This document shows positions 26,203 to 35,767 of a stretch of DNA of 64,000 nt, in pieces. The position numbers were made by a program, and so were the translations under genes. How positions within the stretch are numbered: position 1 is the first letter of the stretch; every line of letters starts with the position of its first letter. Under the pieces are notes generated by a model, which saw only the letters and a list, made by a program, of their open reading frames with translations, was not told where the DNA came from and ran no database searches. Source of the stretch: Chitinophagaceae bacterium (GTDB lineage: Bacteria > Bacteroidota > Bacteroidia > Chitinophagales > Chitinophagaceae); NCBI GenBank assembly GCA_019638615.1, contig JAHBTL010000001.1, positions 248,001 to 312,000 of the forward strand, given 5' to 3'.

Positions 26203-26285
26203 TTTTAACAAAATTCCGGGCAATCCGGAACTGATACTGTCGTTATTTGCAGATATAAGCTTATTTTACCATAAAAATTTACGGC

Positions 26286-27563
26286 ATGCGCATATTTGCT
26301 TTCATTGTTTCCATGCTTTTATTGACCGGTGCGGCAAAAGCACAAAGCAGGGAAGAGCTTGAGAAAGAAAGAAAAGAAATCCAAAAGGAAATTGAAGAAA
26401 TCAGGCAGTCGCAAAACTCCTTAAAAAAAGACAAAAATGCGAGCATTGCACAGCTAAAAAGAGTACAGGCGCTCATACGCAAGAGAGATGCCATTATCGC
26501 CACCATTAATAAGCAGATGCAGTTAATCGATAACGATATCTCTTCAAACAACCGTGAAATTTACCGGCTTACCAAAGAACTGGATACACTGAAAGCACAA
26601 TACGCTAAAACCATAGAATATGCTTATAAAAACAGGAGCAGCTACGATATGCTCAACTTTATCTTTTCTGCGGTAAGCTTTAACGACGCTATTAAGAGGA
26701 TTGCTTACCTGAAAGCATACCGTGAATACAGGGGAAGGCAGGTTGAAAATATTAATAAAACACAGAAGCTCCTTGCCCAAAAGAACGAAACACTTGAAGC
26801 GAACAAAACGCTCAAGAGCCAAACGCTTACCGAGCAGAGCCAGGAAATGAAAAAGCTGGAAGACGAAAAGAAAGAAAAGGATGCTGTGGTTTCAAAATTA
26901 AAAGCCAGGGAGAGTGAACTGGAAAAACAACTCACTACCAAGCGGAAACTGGAAAACAATATCAAAAATTCTATAGCGGCTATTATTAAACGCGAAATAA
27001 TGGAAGCGGAAAAAGCAGCCAAAGCCAAAGCCGCCGCAGCCAAAGCGTCCGCTGCCAATAAAACTACCGCCCCGGCAAAAACTACCAGCACCAGGGCAGC
27101 CAATAAGCTGGAAGACACACCGGAAGTAACAGCCGTTTCTGTTGGATTTGAAAACAACCGCCGTAAATTACCTTGGCCGGTAAGCAAAGGCATCATTACC
27201 GGCAAGTTTGGTACGCAAAAAATTGAAGGTACCAGGATAACGGAAGACAATATCGGCATTTACATTCAAACAGATATTGGCGCATCAGTAAAAGCAGTGT
27301 ATGAAGGAACGGTGTCTTCTGTGCATAATTTTGGAGATGGTTCAGCAGTTACGATCCGCCATGGAAAATACCTTACTACCTATTACAACCTTACAGGTGT
27401 AAACGTCGGCAAAAACCAGGACGTAAAGCTGGGAGATGTTATCGGCAAAGCCGGCGAATCAGAAGATGAAGACGGAATTGGAAAAGTGCTGTTTGTAGTA
27501 ACAATGGTTGTTGGAAGCAATCCTAAATACCTCAACCCCGAAGAGTGGATCAAGCCACGGTAG
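26286..27563 (+). CDS. EnvC-like murein hydrolase activator with a degenerate LytM (M23) domain
   Basis: A 425-residue periplasmic protein with a signal peptide (residues 1-19, ending KAQS), a long charged coiled coil (about 20-240), an Ala/Lys-rich linker (about 240-275), and a C-terminal LytM domain (about 295-425). The catalytic HxxxD position reads N322-IGIYIQTD and the HxH position reads GKVLFVV near residue 401, so the zinc ligands are missing. This is the pattern of EnvC, which activates amidases at the division site rather than cutting murein itself. Amidase_3 at 60.3 kb is a possible partner, an inference only. Two hairpins follow the stop. Confidence 0.88.
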   Translation: MRIFAFIVSMLLLTGAAKAQSREELEKERKEIQKEIEEIRQSQNSLKKDKNASIAQLKRVQALIRKRDAIIATINKQMQLIDNDISSNNREIYRLTKELDTLKAQYAKTIEYAYKNRSSYDMLNFIFSAVSFNDAIKRIAYLKAYREYRGRQVENINKTQKLLAQKNETLEANKTLKSQTLTEQSQEMKKLEDEKKEKDAVVSKLKARESELEKQLTTKRKLENNIKNSIAAIIKREIMEAEKAAKAKAAAAKASAANKTTAPAKTTSTRAANKLEDTPEVTAVSVGFENNRRKLPWPVSKGIITGKFGTQKIEGTRITEDNIGIYIQTDIGASVKAVYEGTVSSVHNFGDGSAVTIRHGKYLTTYYNLTGVNVGKNQDVKLGDVIGKAGESEDEDGIGKVLFVVTMVVGSNPKYLNPEEWIKPR

Positions 27564-27573
27564 TCAATCATAA

Positions 27574-27604
27574 GGGTTTCCAACCTTTGGAAGGTTGGAA
27601 ACCC
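27574..27604. repeat. Long hairpin with CCTTTGGAAGG core
   Basis: GGGTTTCCAACCTT (27574-27587) and AAGGTTGGAAACCC (27591-27604) form a perfect 14-bp stem with a 3-nt loop. It has no T-tract, so it is either a first transcript stop or a palindromic repeat related to that at 24248. Confidence 0.65.
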
Positions 27605-27625
27605 CATTATGGAAATTTATATACG

Positions 27626-27660
27626 CTGCCGGCAATTGTTTTGCCGGCAGTTTGTTTTTT
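27626..27660 (+). terminator. Rho-independent terminator of the dut-DUF4292-envC-like operon
   Basis: CTGCCGGCAA (27626-27635) and TTGCCGGCAG (27641-27650) pair perfectly with loop TTGTT, followed by TTTGTTTTTT. Confidence 0.85.
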
Positions 27661-27717
27661 GCATATAAGAGTATGAAGCAGTAATATTTGCCTCCTTACA
27701 CAATAAGCACAGTGGTC

Positions 27718-29100
27718 ATGAAACAACTATTATTACTCTTATATTTTTTTATTGTGATGTTATACTCCTGTGCCGATCAACCAAAAAGCAACTTCATGCA
27801 CTTTACCGAAACACAGCTTACGAAAGGTCCCTACGGGCATTTTTTAAACTCAACGCAGGTTTTTTCCTCCAATGACCAATGGATCGTATACGATACCCGC
27901 AACAGCGACGGGGGGATTGGAGTAACCGACAGCATTGAAATGGTAAATACAGCAACCGGCGAAATAAAAACCCTGTACCGTACTACCAATCAAACAGAAT
28001 ATGGGCCGGGCGTGGGGGCGGCTACTTTTTCACCGGTGGAAGACAGCGTCTTATTCATTCATGGAATACGGAATGCCAATAAGGAAAACCCTTATGGTTT
28101 CAGCAGGCGAACCGCTGTGGCCATTGATATTAAAGCACCTTTCAAACCCATATTTTTGGATGCCCGTAACATCACTCCGCCGTTTACACCGGGAGCATTG
28201 CGGGGCGGCACGCACGCTTACTCGTGGAGTGGCGACGGGGAATGGATTTGCTTTACCTACAACGATTATATCATCGAACAACTTGGTAAAAAAGACTCCT
28301 CCGTAAAAGACCTGAGAACCATAGCAGTAATGGCCCCCGGCAGGGTAACAGTACCGGAAGATCCTGCACTGGAAAATAACAGCGGTGAAAAATTTTCGGC
28401 GGTGGTAGCATTGGTAACCGAAAAGCCTCGACCCGGCAGCGATGATATAGACAAGGCATTTGACGAGGGATGGGTTGGCAAAAAAGGATATAAAAAAACA
28501 GACGGCACATGGCAAAACCGGGCAGTAGCCTTCCAGGGAAATGTAAGAAATGAGCAAAATGAAACAATAGCAGAAGTTTTTATAACAGATATACCGGACG
28601 ATATTACAAAAGCCAAAGCAGGCAAACCGCTTGAGGGAACCTCCTCCGGTCGCCCTAACCTTCCTGCAGGTTGCGTACAAAGAAGAATTACCCACACCCG
28701 GCACGGGATACAAGGTCCCCGGCACTGGCTGAAATCATTATCGGATGGCTCAATGATCTTATTCCTGGCAAAAGATGATAAAGGCCGGGTGCAGGTATTC
28801 GGCGTATCACCCAACGGAGAGCCCGTTCAGCAGCTAAGCTTTAACGATTTCTCTGTAGAAGGCCCGATCAATATCAGCCCCGATGATCAATACGTATCGT
28901 ATGTGGCAGACAATAGTGTATTCGTTACCGATATACAAACGCACCAATCACAGAGGCTTACTCCCGAAAGCGACAACAATATAAAGCCTGAAGGCGCCGT
29001 CATTTGGTCGAACAATGGAAAAATGCTTGCATATAACCGGCGCATAGAAAGCAATGGAAAAAAGAATGTGCAGATTTTTTTGTTGAAAAGGGAAGGGTGA
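27718..29100 (+). CDS. DUF3748 (YidR-like) beta-propeller lipoprotein
   Basis: A 460-residue protein with a lipoprotein signal (LLLLLYFFIVMLYSC, cysteine about residue 18). The body resembles E. coli YidR (DUF3748): WIVYDTRNSDGGIGVTDSIEMVNTATGE, FTPGALRGGTHAYSWSGDGEWICFTYNDYI, TRHGIQGPRHWLKSLSDGS, and TolB-like propeller strands near the C terminus (SPDDQYVSYVADNSVFVTDI). The function is unknown; extracytoplasmic location is inferred from the signal. The ATG at 27718 opens the signal peptide; the ten upstream in-frame codons add nothing. Confidence 0.85.
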   Translation: MKQLLLLLYFFIVMLYSCADQPKSNFMHFTETQLTKGPYGHFLNSTQVFSSNDQWIVYDTRNSDGGIGVTDSIEMVNTATGEIKTLYRTTNQTEYGPGVGAATFSPVEDSVLFIHGIRNANKENPYGFSRRTAVAIDIKAPFKPIFLDARNITPPFTPGALRGGTHAYSWSGDGEWICFTYNDYIIEQLGKKDSSVKDLRTIAVMAPGRVTVPEDPALENNSGEKFSAVVALVTEKPRPGSDDIDKAFDEGWVGKKGYKKTDGTWQNRAVAFQGNVRNEQNETIAEVFITDIPDDITKAKAGKPLEGTSSGRPNLPAGCVQRRITHTRHGIQGPRHWLKSLSDGSMILFLAKDDKGRVQVFGVSPNGEPVQQLSFNDFSVEGPINISPDDQYVSYVADNSVFVTDIQTHQSQRLTPESDNNIKPEGAVIWSNNGKMLAYNRRIESNGKKNVQIFLLKREG

Positions 29101-29109
29101 TGACGAATT

Positions 29110-29191
29110 TGAAATTTGAAATGAAGCTTATAGCGAAAGGCTGACAGCCGATAGCTGATCGCTCATAGCCCATAGCTCAAAGCTGGTAGCT
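29110..29191. repeat. Word-like intergenic repeat
   Basis: Variants of TTTGAAATTTGAAATGAAGC, GCTGACAGCCGATAGCTGAT and CTCATAGCCCATAGCTCAAAG. The same words fill gaps at 53.6, 58.9 and 63.4 kb. Confidence 0.6.
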
Positions 29192-29192
29192 A

Positions 29193-30227
29193 TCAAACCA
29201 AACTGTCTTCAATTCGTTTAAGCCCCTCCGTTACCGGCAGTTTTTTCCACAAAATTTCATACACTGCCTGAGCGATGGGCATTTCTGCCCCTGTTTCCTT
29301 GTTGATATTAAAGATACTCCTGCTGGCATTGTACCCTTCTGCAATCATTTTCATTTCAAGCTCGGCCGATTGCACGGTGTATCCCTTGCCGATCATATTG
29401 CCAAAAGTCCTGTTACGGCTGAACATTGAATAACAGGTTACCAGTAAATCGCCCAGGTAAACAGATGCCGCATAGTTAGGAGACTTTTTCTGCTGCAGCT
29501 TATGAGCCGAATGAATACCAACTTTAATATTTCTTATTCCTACCTTGCGCAGGAAGCCTGCCATTTCATCCGCGCTGTTCGCAATGAGCACACTCAAAAA
29601 ATTATCCCCATATCCCCTGCCCAATGCGATGCCCGATGCTACGGCATAAATATTTTTAAGAACAGCGGCGTATTGCACACCATACACATCCGCATTTACC
29701 ACCGTATTGATATAGGGCGTGCTGAATTGCTCCGCTATTTTTTGTGTATACGCACGCTGAACGCCTGAAAAAGTAAGGTAAGAAAGTCGCTCGGCCGCCA
29801 CTTCTTCGGCATGACAGGGACCCATAATGGTAAAGTAATTATCAATGTCAAAATTGAATTTTGTCCTGAGATAATCATTCAGTAAAAGATTGTGCTGCGG
29901 CAGTATTCCTTTAACAGCGGAAATGATCTTTTTCTGGTTCAGCATTTTACCGGGTATGCCTGCAAACAACTGCGATACATAAGCCGAAGGGGTAACTATT
30001 ACAATATGATCGGAAGCAGCTATTGTTTTTTGAGGGTCGGTAAACAACGTTAATAACCCGGTATCAAAAGAAACAGACGTAAGATAGTTGGGATTATGTC
30101 TTCGTTTCCCGATATGTTTTACCATTTCCTCATTACGCACGCACCAGTTAACAGGCAGCCCGTTATCTGTTAGCATTTTAGTTAATGCCGTTCCCCAACT
30201 ACCGCTTCCTATAATTCCAAACTGCAT
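29193..30227 (-). CDS. gpsA: Glycerol-3-phosphate dehydrogenase [NAD(P)+]
   Basis: A 344-residue enzyme that reduces dihydroxyacetone phosphate to glycerol 3-phosphate for phospholipid synthesis. The N-terminal dinucleotide-binding motif is GIIGSGSWGTALTKML, and the family block SAVKGI, MGPCHAEEVAAER, and AAVLKNIYAVASGIALGRGYGDN (with the catalytic lysine) follow. The ATG at 30227 matches the conserved start MQFGIIGSGSWG; 20 in-frame codons upstream are AT-rich word-like repeat. It is the last gene after tolC and the adaptor gene, 81 bp behind the latter, and may be transcribed separately. Confidence 0.95.
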   Translation of the reverse strand: MQFGIIGSGSWGTALTKMLTDNGLPVNWCVRNEEMVKHIGKRRHNPNYLTSVSFDTGLLTLFTDPQKTIAASDHIVIVTPSAYVSQLFAGIPGKMLNQKKIISAVKGILPQHNLLLNDYLRTKFNFDIDNYFTIMGPCHAEEVAAERLSYLTFSGVQRAYTQKIAEQFSTPYINTVVNADVYGVQYAAVLKNIYAVASGIALGRGYGDNFLSVLIANSADEMAGFLRKVGIRNIKVGIHSAHKLQQKKSPNYAASVYLGDLLVTCYSMFSRNRTFGNMIGKGYTVQSAELEMKMIAEGYNASRSIFNINKETGAEMPIAQAVYEILWKKLPVTEGLKRIEDSLV

Positions 30228-30308
30228 GTATGATTTATTGTTTATTGTTAAATGTTTGTAGCTTACACACTTAAAACTATAAACCACAAACCAGAAACTA
30301 CAAACTGC

Positions 30309-31691
30309 CTATTTATTTACTTCAAACAGCTGCTCTTTGGAAACAACCTTTACTTTTGTACCTGTTTTTAAAGTTTTACTTACGATGGTATAAGGCCCGG
30401 TAATCACTTCCTCGCCTTCGTTCAATCCTTTTGTTATTTCAATATTGTTAAGGTCTTGTATACCGGTTGCAACAGGTCTCAACACCACCGTGTTATCTTT
30501 TTGCAATACAAAAACAACTTCAAGCATATTATTATCATCGTTGCCGTTTGTATTATCGGCAGGTTTTACCTCAGCTTTTGGGGGCCTGGCTCCGGAAGCA
30601 ACAGTGGCAGTATCATTTTTATCGCGGGTAGTAACCGCGTTAATAGGCACCACAATCACATTTTGGTTGGTACGTGTTTGAATATCGGCACTTGCACTCA
30701 TGCCGGGACGAAACGGGAATTTCCTGGGTTTTGAAGGATCGATCAGATCGGCATACGATTCGCGCAGGATGCGTATTTTTACTTCATAATTGGTAACATC
30801 TGTAGACGTGCTCAGTGAGGAAGCGGTTTGCGATGCAGCCCCTTTCTGACTACTGGCAATCTGTGTTACAACTCCTTTAAACTTCCTGTTGTTATAGGCA
30901 TCTACTTCAACGATCGATGTATCGCCGATGTTTATTTTTTGTACATCGTTTTCTCCCACTTCAACACGGATCTCAAATATGCTGATATCTGCGATCCGCA
31001 TCATTTCAGTACCCGCCATCATGGAGTTACCTACTACCCGTTCGCCTTTTTTTACACTCAGCAACGACACCACTCCTTCCATAGGAGACAGCAATGCCGT
31101 ACGGCTCAGATCCTTGTTGGCTTTTGCAAGATTGGCTGCCGCACTTTGTACCTGCGCCTTATTGCTGCGTATGTTTTGCAACGCGGCATTATAATTTGCC
31201 TGGGCTGTATTCAATGTATTTTCCGCCTGCTCAAATTCTGATTTGGAAATTACCTTATCCGCCAGCAATTGCTTCTGCCTGTCGTAAGTAATTTTAGCGA
31301 GATCAAGCGCGGATTTTAAAGCCGCCAGCTGAGCTTCGGCATTTGATACCAGGGATTGCTGACCGGAAACCTGGGCAGCCGCCTGATCGCGCTGTGTAGC
31401 ATAAATATCGGCGTAGATCCTTGCAAGCACCTGCCCTTTTTTTACGCTGTCGCCCTCCTGCACATTCAGCTCTGTAATTTCGCCGGATACGTCAGGGCTG
31501 ATCTTCACCTCTACTTCAGGATATACCTTACCACTGGCAGTAACAATTTCGGTAATATCTTTACGGCTTGCTTTTTCGGCCGATACTTTTGTGCCTTCAT
31601 CCCTGCCGATCACACCTGCTTTTTTCAGCGCCACCAATAATACCACCAGTAACGCCAGACTGATAATAATCCACAATAATTTTTTATTCAT
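30309..31691 (-). CDS. Periplasmic adaptor (membrane fusion) protein of a tripartite efflux pump
   Basis: A 460-residue HlyD/MacA-type adaptor. It has one N-terminal membrane helix (residues 5-22, LWIIISLALLVVLLVALK), a lipoyl/barrel region (VEVKISPDVSGEITELNVQEGDSVKKGQVLARI), a coiled-coil hairpin (about 95-200, Ala/Gln-rich), and beta-barrel and membrane-proximal domains (LSPMEGVVSLLSVKKGERV, FRPGMSASADIQT). It links an inner-membrane transporter to TolC. The gene follows the TolC gene by 26 bp on the same strand. The expected ABC or RND transporter gene is not next to it. Confidence 0.9.
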   Translation of the reverse strand: MNKKLLWIIISLALLVVLLVALKKAGVIGRDEGTKVSAEKASRKDITEIVTASGKVYPEVEVKISPDVSGEITELNVQEGDSVKKGQVLARIYADIYATQRDQAAAQVSGQQSLVSNAEAQLAALKSALDLAKITYDRQKQLLADKVISKSEFEQAENTLNTAQANYNAALQNIRSNKAQVQSAAANLAKANKDLSRTALLSPMEGVVSLLSVKKGERVVGNSMMAGTEMMRIADISIFEIRVEVGENDVQKINIGDTSIVEVDAYNNRKFKGVVTQIASSQKGAASQTASSLSTSTDVTNYEVKIRILRESYADLIDPSKPRKFPFRPGMSASADIQTRTNQNVIVVPINAVTTRDKNDTATVASGARPPKAEVKPADNTNGNDDNNMLEVVFVLQKDNTVVLRPVATGIQDLNNIEITKGLNEGEEVITGPYTIVSKTLKTGTKVKVVSKEQLFEVNK

Positions 31692-31717
31692 TTTGCTTGT
31701 ATTAAATACGATGAAGA

Positions 31718-33160
31718 TTACAATTTGATCCCCTGCCCCTTATAAAATTCAAGTACTTTCATTTTAAATACGTAATCGAACTGTGCGATCAAAGCATTGA
31801 TTTTAGCCTCTGCTAAAGTATTTTGATTGCTCAACCATTGTATGGTTTGCAATACACCTATTTCATAACGTTTGTTGGCATAATCAAATGCCTTTTGAGC
31901 GGACTGAACGGATTTCACGCTGGCATTGTATTTTTCAAACGCTCCTAATGCCTGGTTATATGCGTCATAAATATCACGTTTCATATTCAGCTTTTCCTGG
32001 GTTGCCAGCAACTGCTCGTTGTATATATTTAATTTGCGTCTTTCTACATTTGTTCTTGCGGTAAGCCCGTTGAAAATAGGGATATTGACGCTGAACCCTA
32101 TATTCTGTCCAAAGTTGTTATTAAGCTGTGTAAAATACGGAGTACGATGATAACTATCATACAGGCGTTGTGCCATCAGGGAATTGACTTCCGGAGCACC
32201 CGGGCTCGTGCCGACAGTACCAATTACCGGCTTGAATTCCACAAAACTTCCTATACCTTCCCTTACCTGGCTGTTGGACAGACCGCTGAGCTGCCCCCAT
32301 AAAGAGATCGTAGGATACAATTGACCACGCGCGGCTTTGTAATTTTTTTCAGCCGCCAGCAATCTTAAATTATTCACCCTGAACTGGGGCAATGAATTCA
32401 GTCCCATTTCATAAATAGTGGCAGGAGACAGTTCCAGTATATTATCAACAGGAATAGATTCTACAGGTGGTATTTCAACCTGGAAAAGTGTATCTGCAGG
32501 TAAATTCAAAGCGTTCTTTAACTGCAATATCGATATTTCAATGTTGGTTTTAGATTGTATCCAGTTAGCGCTGTCAACTCCTACCTGGGCTTCAAGTTCC
32601 GAAGCATTCAGCTCAGGTAATGCTCCCGCATCCACCTGTTTCCGGGTATTATCAAACTGCGCACGCGATTGGCTTAAGCGGGTTTCGTATACATTCGCCT
32701 GCTGCACATTGAACATTACCTGCAGGTAAAGATTGGCTACGTTCAACGATATATCGTTTCTCACTTTTTCTTCCTGCAAAGCTTCCGCCTCCGCTGTGAG
32801 CTTATTTGCCGATGTAGTATTGCTTTTGCTGAACCAATTGAACAAAGTAACATTGCTGCTGATGCCTGCATTAGTCTGAAAAAAAGACCGGGTAGAATAA
32901 GTATAATTTACCTGATCTACCGAACGACCAAAGTTCCAGCCGCCCTGGTAACTACCATTCAGCGTTGGGTATTGTGAAAATTTACTCTGTTTATAATCAA
33001 GCTGAGCTAAGGTAGCCTGTATATGCTGTTGGCGAACCTGGATATTGTGCTCCCTGGCATATTCCACACACTTTCGTAAATCCCATTTGTCCTGCGCCTG
33101 TATAGATAGATTAGCAAACAAGGCAACTAACAGTGCCGGGCAAAATAGTTGTTTTCTCAT
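31718..33160 (-). CDS. TolC-family outer-membrane efflux protein
   Basis: A 480-residue protein with a signal peptide (residues 1-22, ending IQAQD) and the long amphipathic helical repeats of the TolC/OEP family (WDLRKCVEYAREHNIQVRQQ at the start, two homologous halves with NLYLQVMFNVQQANVYETRL and AYNQALGAFEKYNASVKSVQS). It forms the exit duct of a tripartite efflux or type I secretion system. It is the first gene of a pair with the adaptor gene 26 bp downstream. Cargo is unknown. Confidence 0.92.
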   Translation of the reverse strand: MRKQLFCPALLVALFANLSIQAQDKWDLRKCVEYAREHNIQVRQQHIQATLAQLDYKQSKFSQYPTLNGSYQGGWNFGRSVDQVNYTYSTRSFFQTNAGISSNVTLFNWFSKSNTTSANKLTAEAEALQEEKVRNDISLNVANLYLQVMFNVQQANVYETRLSQSRAQFDNTRKQVDAGALPELNASELEAQVGVDSANWIQSKTNIEISILQLKNALNLPADTLFQVEIPPVESIPVDNILELSPATIYEMGLNSLPQFRVNNLRLLAAEKNYKAARGQLYPTISLWGQLSGLSNSQVREGIGSFVEFKPVIGTVGTSPGAPEVNSLMAQRLYDSYHRTPYFTQLNNNFGQNIGFSVNIPIFNGLTARTNVERRKLNIYNEQLLATQEKLNMKRDIYDAYNQALGAFEKYNASVKSVQSAQKAFDYANKRYEIGVLQTIQWLSNQNTLAEAKINALIAQFDYVFKMKVLEFYKGQGIKL

Positions 33161-33263
33161 GCAACAAATTTATAATATCCCCAAATGAAATAACCACCCA
33201 CCGGCGTTAGTTCCTCCGTTGACATTACAAATATTCAACTAAAAATACATTTGGCAAAACCTC

Positions 33264-34424
33264 TTATATAGTATTTAACGCCTGCCGCAGGTCAGAAATA
33301 ATATATCCGGGTTCTTCCTGCCCGATATACAGCCTCAACATCCTGTGGCTTTTTTTTGTAATATCATACCTGTCTGGCAATACGGAAGCACAAGCCGGAA
33401 TAATCAACGACTCGTATCCGCCCCAACTAACCGCCATTAGTATATGACGTAAACTTTCACAAAATGTTACCACTTCTTCTACTTTGTTCACCCTTAAAAA
33501 GAACGACAATAATCCACAACATCCCTGCATTTGCCGCCAGGCCAGTTCGTATTGTGGAAAATCCTCGTTAAACGGGAAAATCACCGATTCTACTTTAGGA
33601 TGCTGCAACAGGAATTCCATCACTTTCGCTGTGTTTTGAGTTATTTTTTCCAATCGTACCGGCAATGTCCTCAACCCTCTTATTAACAGCCAGGCGTTAA
33701 AGGGAGATATACCATTGCCGGAAGTAGACATTTCATTTTCAAAAATTTTCCGCATCATTTTTTTTGCTCCGCATACCACGCCTGCCACCACATCACTATG
33801 CCCGCCTATATATTTTGTAGCCGACTGTAAGGAGATATCTATACCCATCACTAATGGTTTCTGATAAAGCGGCGTGCAATAGCTGTTATCACATATAGTA
33901 AGAATTCCTTTGGAACCCGCCAGTTTACTTACAGCCTGTAGATCCTGCAGCTCGAAGTACCAGGAGTTGGGAGATTCAAGGTAAATAACAGTGGTATTGG
34001 GCTGAATAACAGCTTCAAAATTGCGGATGTCTGTTCCGTCGATATACGTGGTAGCTACGCCAAACCTGGGTAATATATTATCGAACAGCTTCTGAGCCCA
34101 GGTATATGGATTTTTCACACTTACAATATGGTCACCAGCTTTAACATTGGCCATCACAGAGGCATAAATAGCCGAGGAGCCGCTGTTAAATACCAGGCAA
34201 TCTTCTGCCCCGTCGAGCGCTGCCAGCTTTTTGCGGAGTATATCTACTGTAGGATTCAATCCTTTGCTGTAAATATACCCGCCGTATTCGTCACGGAAAC
34301 GATTGCGCATATCCGCTACCGTTTTAAAAGCAAAATTGCTGGTTTGCACAATGGGCGGAGCAACTGCATTAAAATATTGTTCCCGGTCTTCGCCCAGTTC
34401 GTTGATGATGTATGAAATATCCAT
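33264..34424 (-). CDS. Cys/Met-metabolism PLP-dependent enzyme (cystathionine gamma-lyase/synthase family)
   Basis: A 386-residue fold-type I PLP enzyme. The lysine that holds PLP lies in SLQSATKYIGGHSDVVAGVV, and other family blocks are YIYSKGLNPTVDILRKKLAALDGAEDCLVFNSGSSAIYA (substrate/PLP loop), TICDNSYCTPLYQKPL and NEMSTSGNGISPFNAWLLIRGLRTLPVR. The exact reaction (gamma-lyase, beta-lyase or gamma-synthase) cannot be told. The ATG at 34424 lies 5 bp after the stop of the permease gene; an in-frame start 57 codons upstream would overlap that gene. It ends a three-gene operon with GH127 and the permease. Confidence 0.9.
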   Translation of the reverse strand: MDISYIINELGEDREQYFNAVAPPIVQTSNFAFKTVADMRNRFRDEYGGYIYSKGLNPTVDILRKKLAALDGAEDCLVFNSGSSAIYASVMANVKAGDHIVSVKNPYTWAQKLFDNILPRFGVATTYIDGTDIRNFEAVIQPNTTVIYLESPNSWYFELQDLQAVSKLAGSKGILTICDNSYCTPLYQKPLVMGIDISLQSATKYIGGHSDVVAGVVCGAKKMMRKIFENEMSTSGNGISPFNAWLLIRGLRTLPVRLEKITQNTAKVMEFLLQHPKVESVIFPFNEDFPQYELAWRQMQGCCGLLSFFLRVNKVEEVVTFCESLRHILMAVSWGGYESLIIPACASVLPDRYDITKKSHRMLRLYIGQEEPGYIISDLRQALNTI

Positions 34425-34429
34425 ATGAT

Positions 34430-35758
34430 CTATAAATGCTTTCGGTGATAAAATATAAAATATACAATTGCCAGTATCACGAGCAATATTAATCCTGTAA
34501 GCGCTGCAAATGGTTTGTCCATAATAACCGCTATGGCAATACCCGCATACGCCAACACAAATATAGCTGCCAGGAAAGGCGTCCATCTTGTCCATGCGCC
34601 TTTGATGATTTCATTGTTTTTCTTTCTATAGCGCAAAACAAACAGCGTTGCAGCCGAGGTGCTCATGCCTATGCTATCCAGGAAAATGCTGAAGCCAAGA
34701 ATGTTGTCAACGCCTTTTCCAAAAAAGGTAATGACAATGGTAATAATCGAAAATACGGTCAGACCGCCGGTTAATGCCAGGGTTTTATTATTGCGTATTG
34801 AGAAAAAAGCAGGCAATACTTTATCCCGGCTCATCGCGTACATTACCCTTGGGTTGCTCATAAGACTGATATTTACATATGCCAGCACAGACAGGAACAT
34901 CATACCGTCAAACACTTTCGCCCCAATAGTTCCAAACCATGCTTCGGACAATAGCGCTCCCACTGCCGATGCGTTTTTCATCTGTTCATACCCAATTACT
35001 TCGGTATAAGCATAGTTAATTCCCATATATAAAACTATCACCACAATCATTCCACTTATAATCGCCTTCGGGAAAATATTCGTTGTCTGTATCTCGCTGC
35101 CAAAATTGATGGTTTGCTGGTAACCTCCGTACGAAAAAAATACCGGTACCAGGCTCACCATAAAAAGTGTAAGCCAACCTTCTTTTTCTATGTTATAGGA
35201 TCCTGCGCTTTCGAGATATCCGTGCGGGACCACCATTACCCCCCTTACTATACTGGCAATAAGCAATAACATCAATGCCAGCTTTATTACAGTTAATACA
35301 TTTAATGTACGGCTGCTGGTTTGCAAACCAAAAAGATTAACCGTATAAAAAAGACCAACCGCCACTATCGAAACAGTTACATTGAACAAAGTTCCTGACG
35401 GCGCGCCAAACAAAAGATCGCTCACATAATCTGCTCCTATTAAAGCCACTACCCCCAGGGAAGCTGCATTGCTGATGAGTATCAACACGTTTACGGTAAA
35501 TCCTACTGCCGGATGATAACACTCGGAAAAAACTTTATAATACCCTCCCATCACCGGCAACCGCAGTCCTATTTCCGCATAGGTTAAAGCTCCGCATAAT
35601 GCAACCAAGCCACCCGTTAGCCATACTGCAAAAAAGATAGAAGATGTACCGGAAGATGCCGCCACTTTAGCTGGCGTACCAAATATGCCCATCCCAATAA
35701 CAAGGCTTACCACAATAACGGTAAGAGAAAAATAACCTAACTGGTTTTTAGCTGTCAT
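34430..35758 (-). CDS. APC-family amino acid permease
   Basis: A 442-residue membrane transporter with about twelve hydrophobic segments. The first helix contains GYFSLTVIVVSLVIGMGIFGTPAKVAASSG, the G-x-G-I-F substrate-binding bend typical of the amino acid-polyamine-organocation superfamily. Substrate is unknown, but the neighbouring sulfur-amino-acid PLP enzyme suggests an amino acid or related amine (inference). It starts 9 bp after the GH127 gene and stops 5 bp before the PLP enzyme gene, so all three are one transcript. Confidence 0.9.
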   Translation of the reverse strand: MTAKNQLGYFSLTVIVVSLVIGMGIFGTPAKVAASSGTSSIFFAVWLTGGLVALCGALTYAEIGLRLPVMGGYYKVFSECYHPAVGFTVNVLILISNAASLGVVALIGADYVSDLLFGAPSGTLFNVTVSIVAVGLFYTVNLFGLQTSSRTLNVLTVIKLALMLLLIASIVRGVMVVPHGYLESAGSYNIEKEGWLTLFMVSLVPVFFSYGGYQQTINFGSEIQTTNIFPKAIISGMIVVIVLYMGINYAYTEVIGYEQMKNASAVGALLSEAWFGTIGAKVFDGMMFLSVLAYVNISLMSNPRVMYAMSRDKVLPAFFSIRNNKTLALTGGLTVFSIITIVITFFGKGVDNILGFSIFLDSIGMSTSAATLFVLRYRKKNNEIIKGAWTRWTPFLAAIFVLAYAGIAIAVIMDKPFAALTGLILLVILAIVYFIFYHRKHL

Positions 35759-35767
35759 GCAAACGCG

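Noticed and set aside
26705-27259. A 184-codon minus-strand frame, rich in Ala, Leu and Ser
   Set aside because: It mirrors the low-complexity Lys/Ala coiled coil of the EnvC-like gene and has no other support.
28051-28725. A 224-codon minus-strand frame
   Set aside because: It is antisense to the YidR-like propeller gene and has no recognisable domain.
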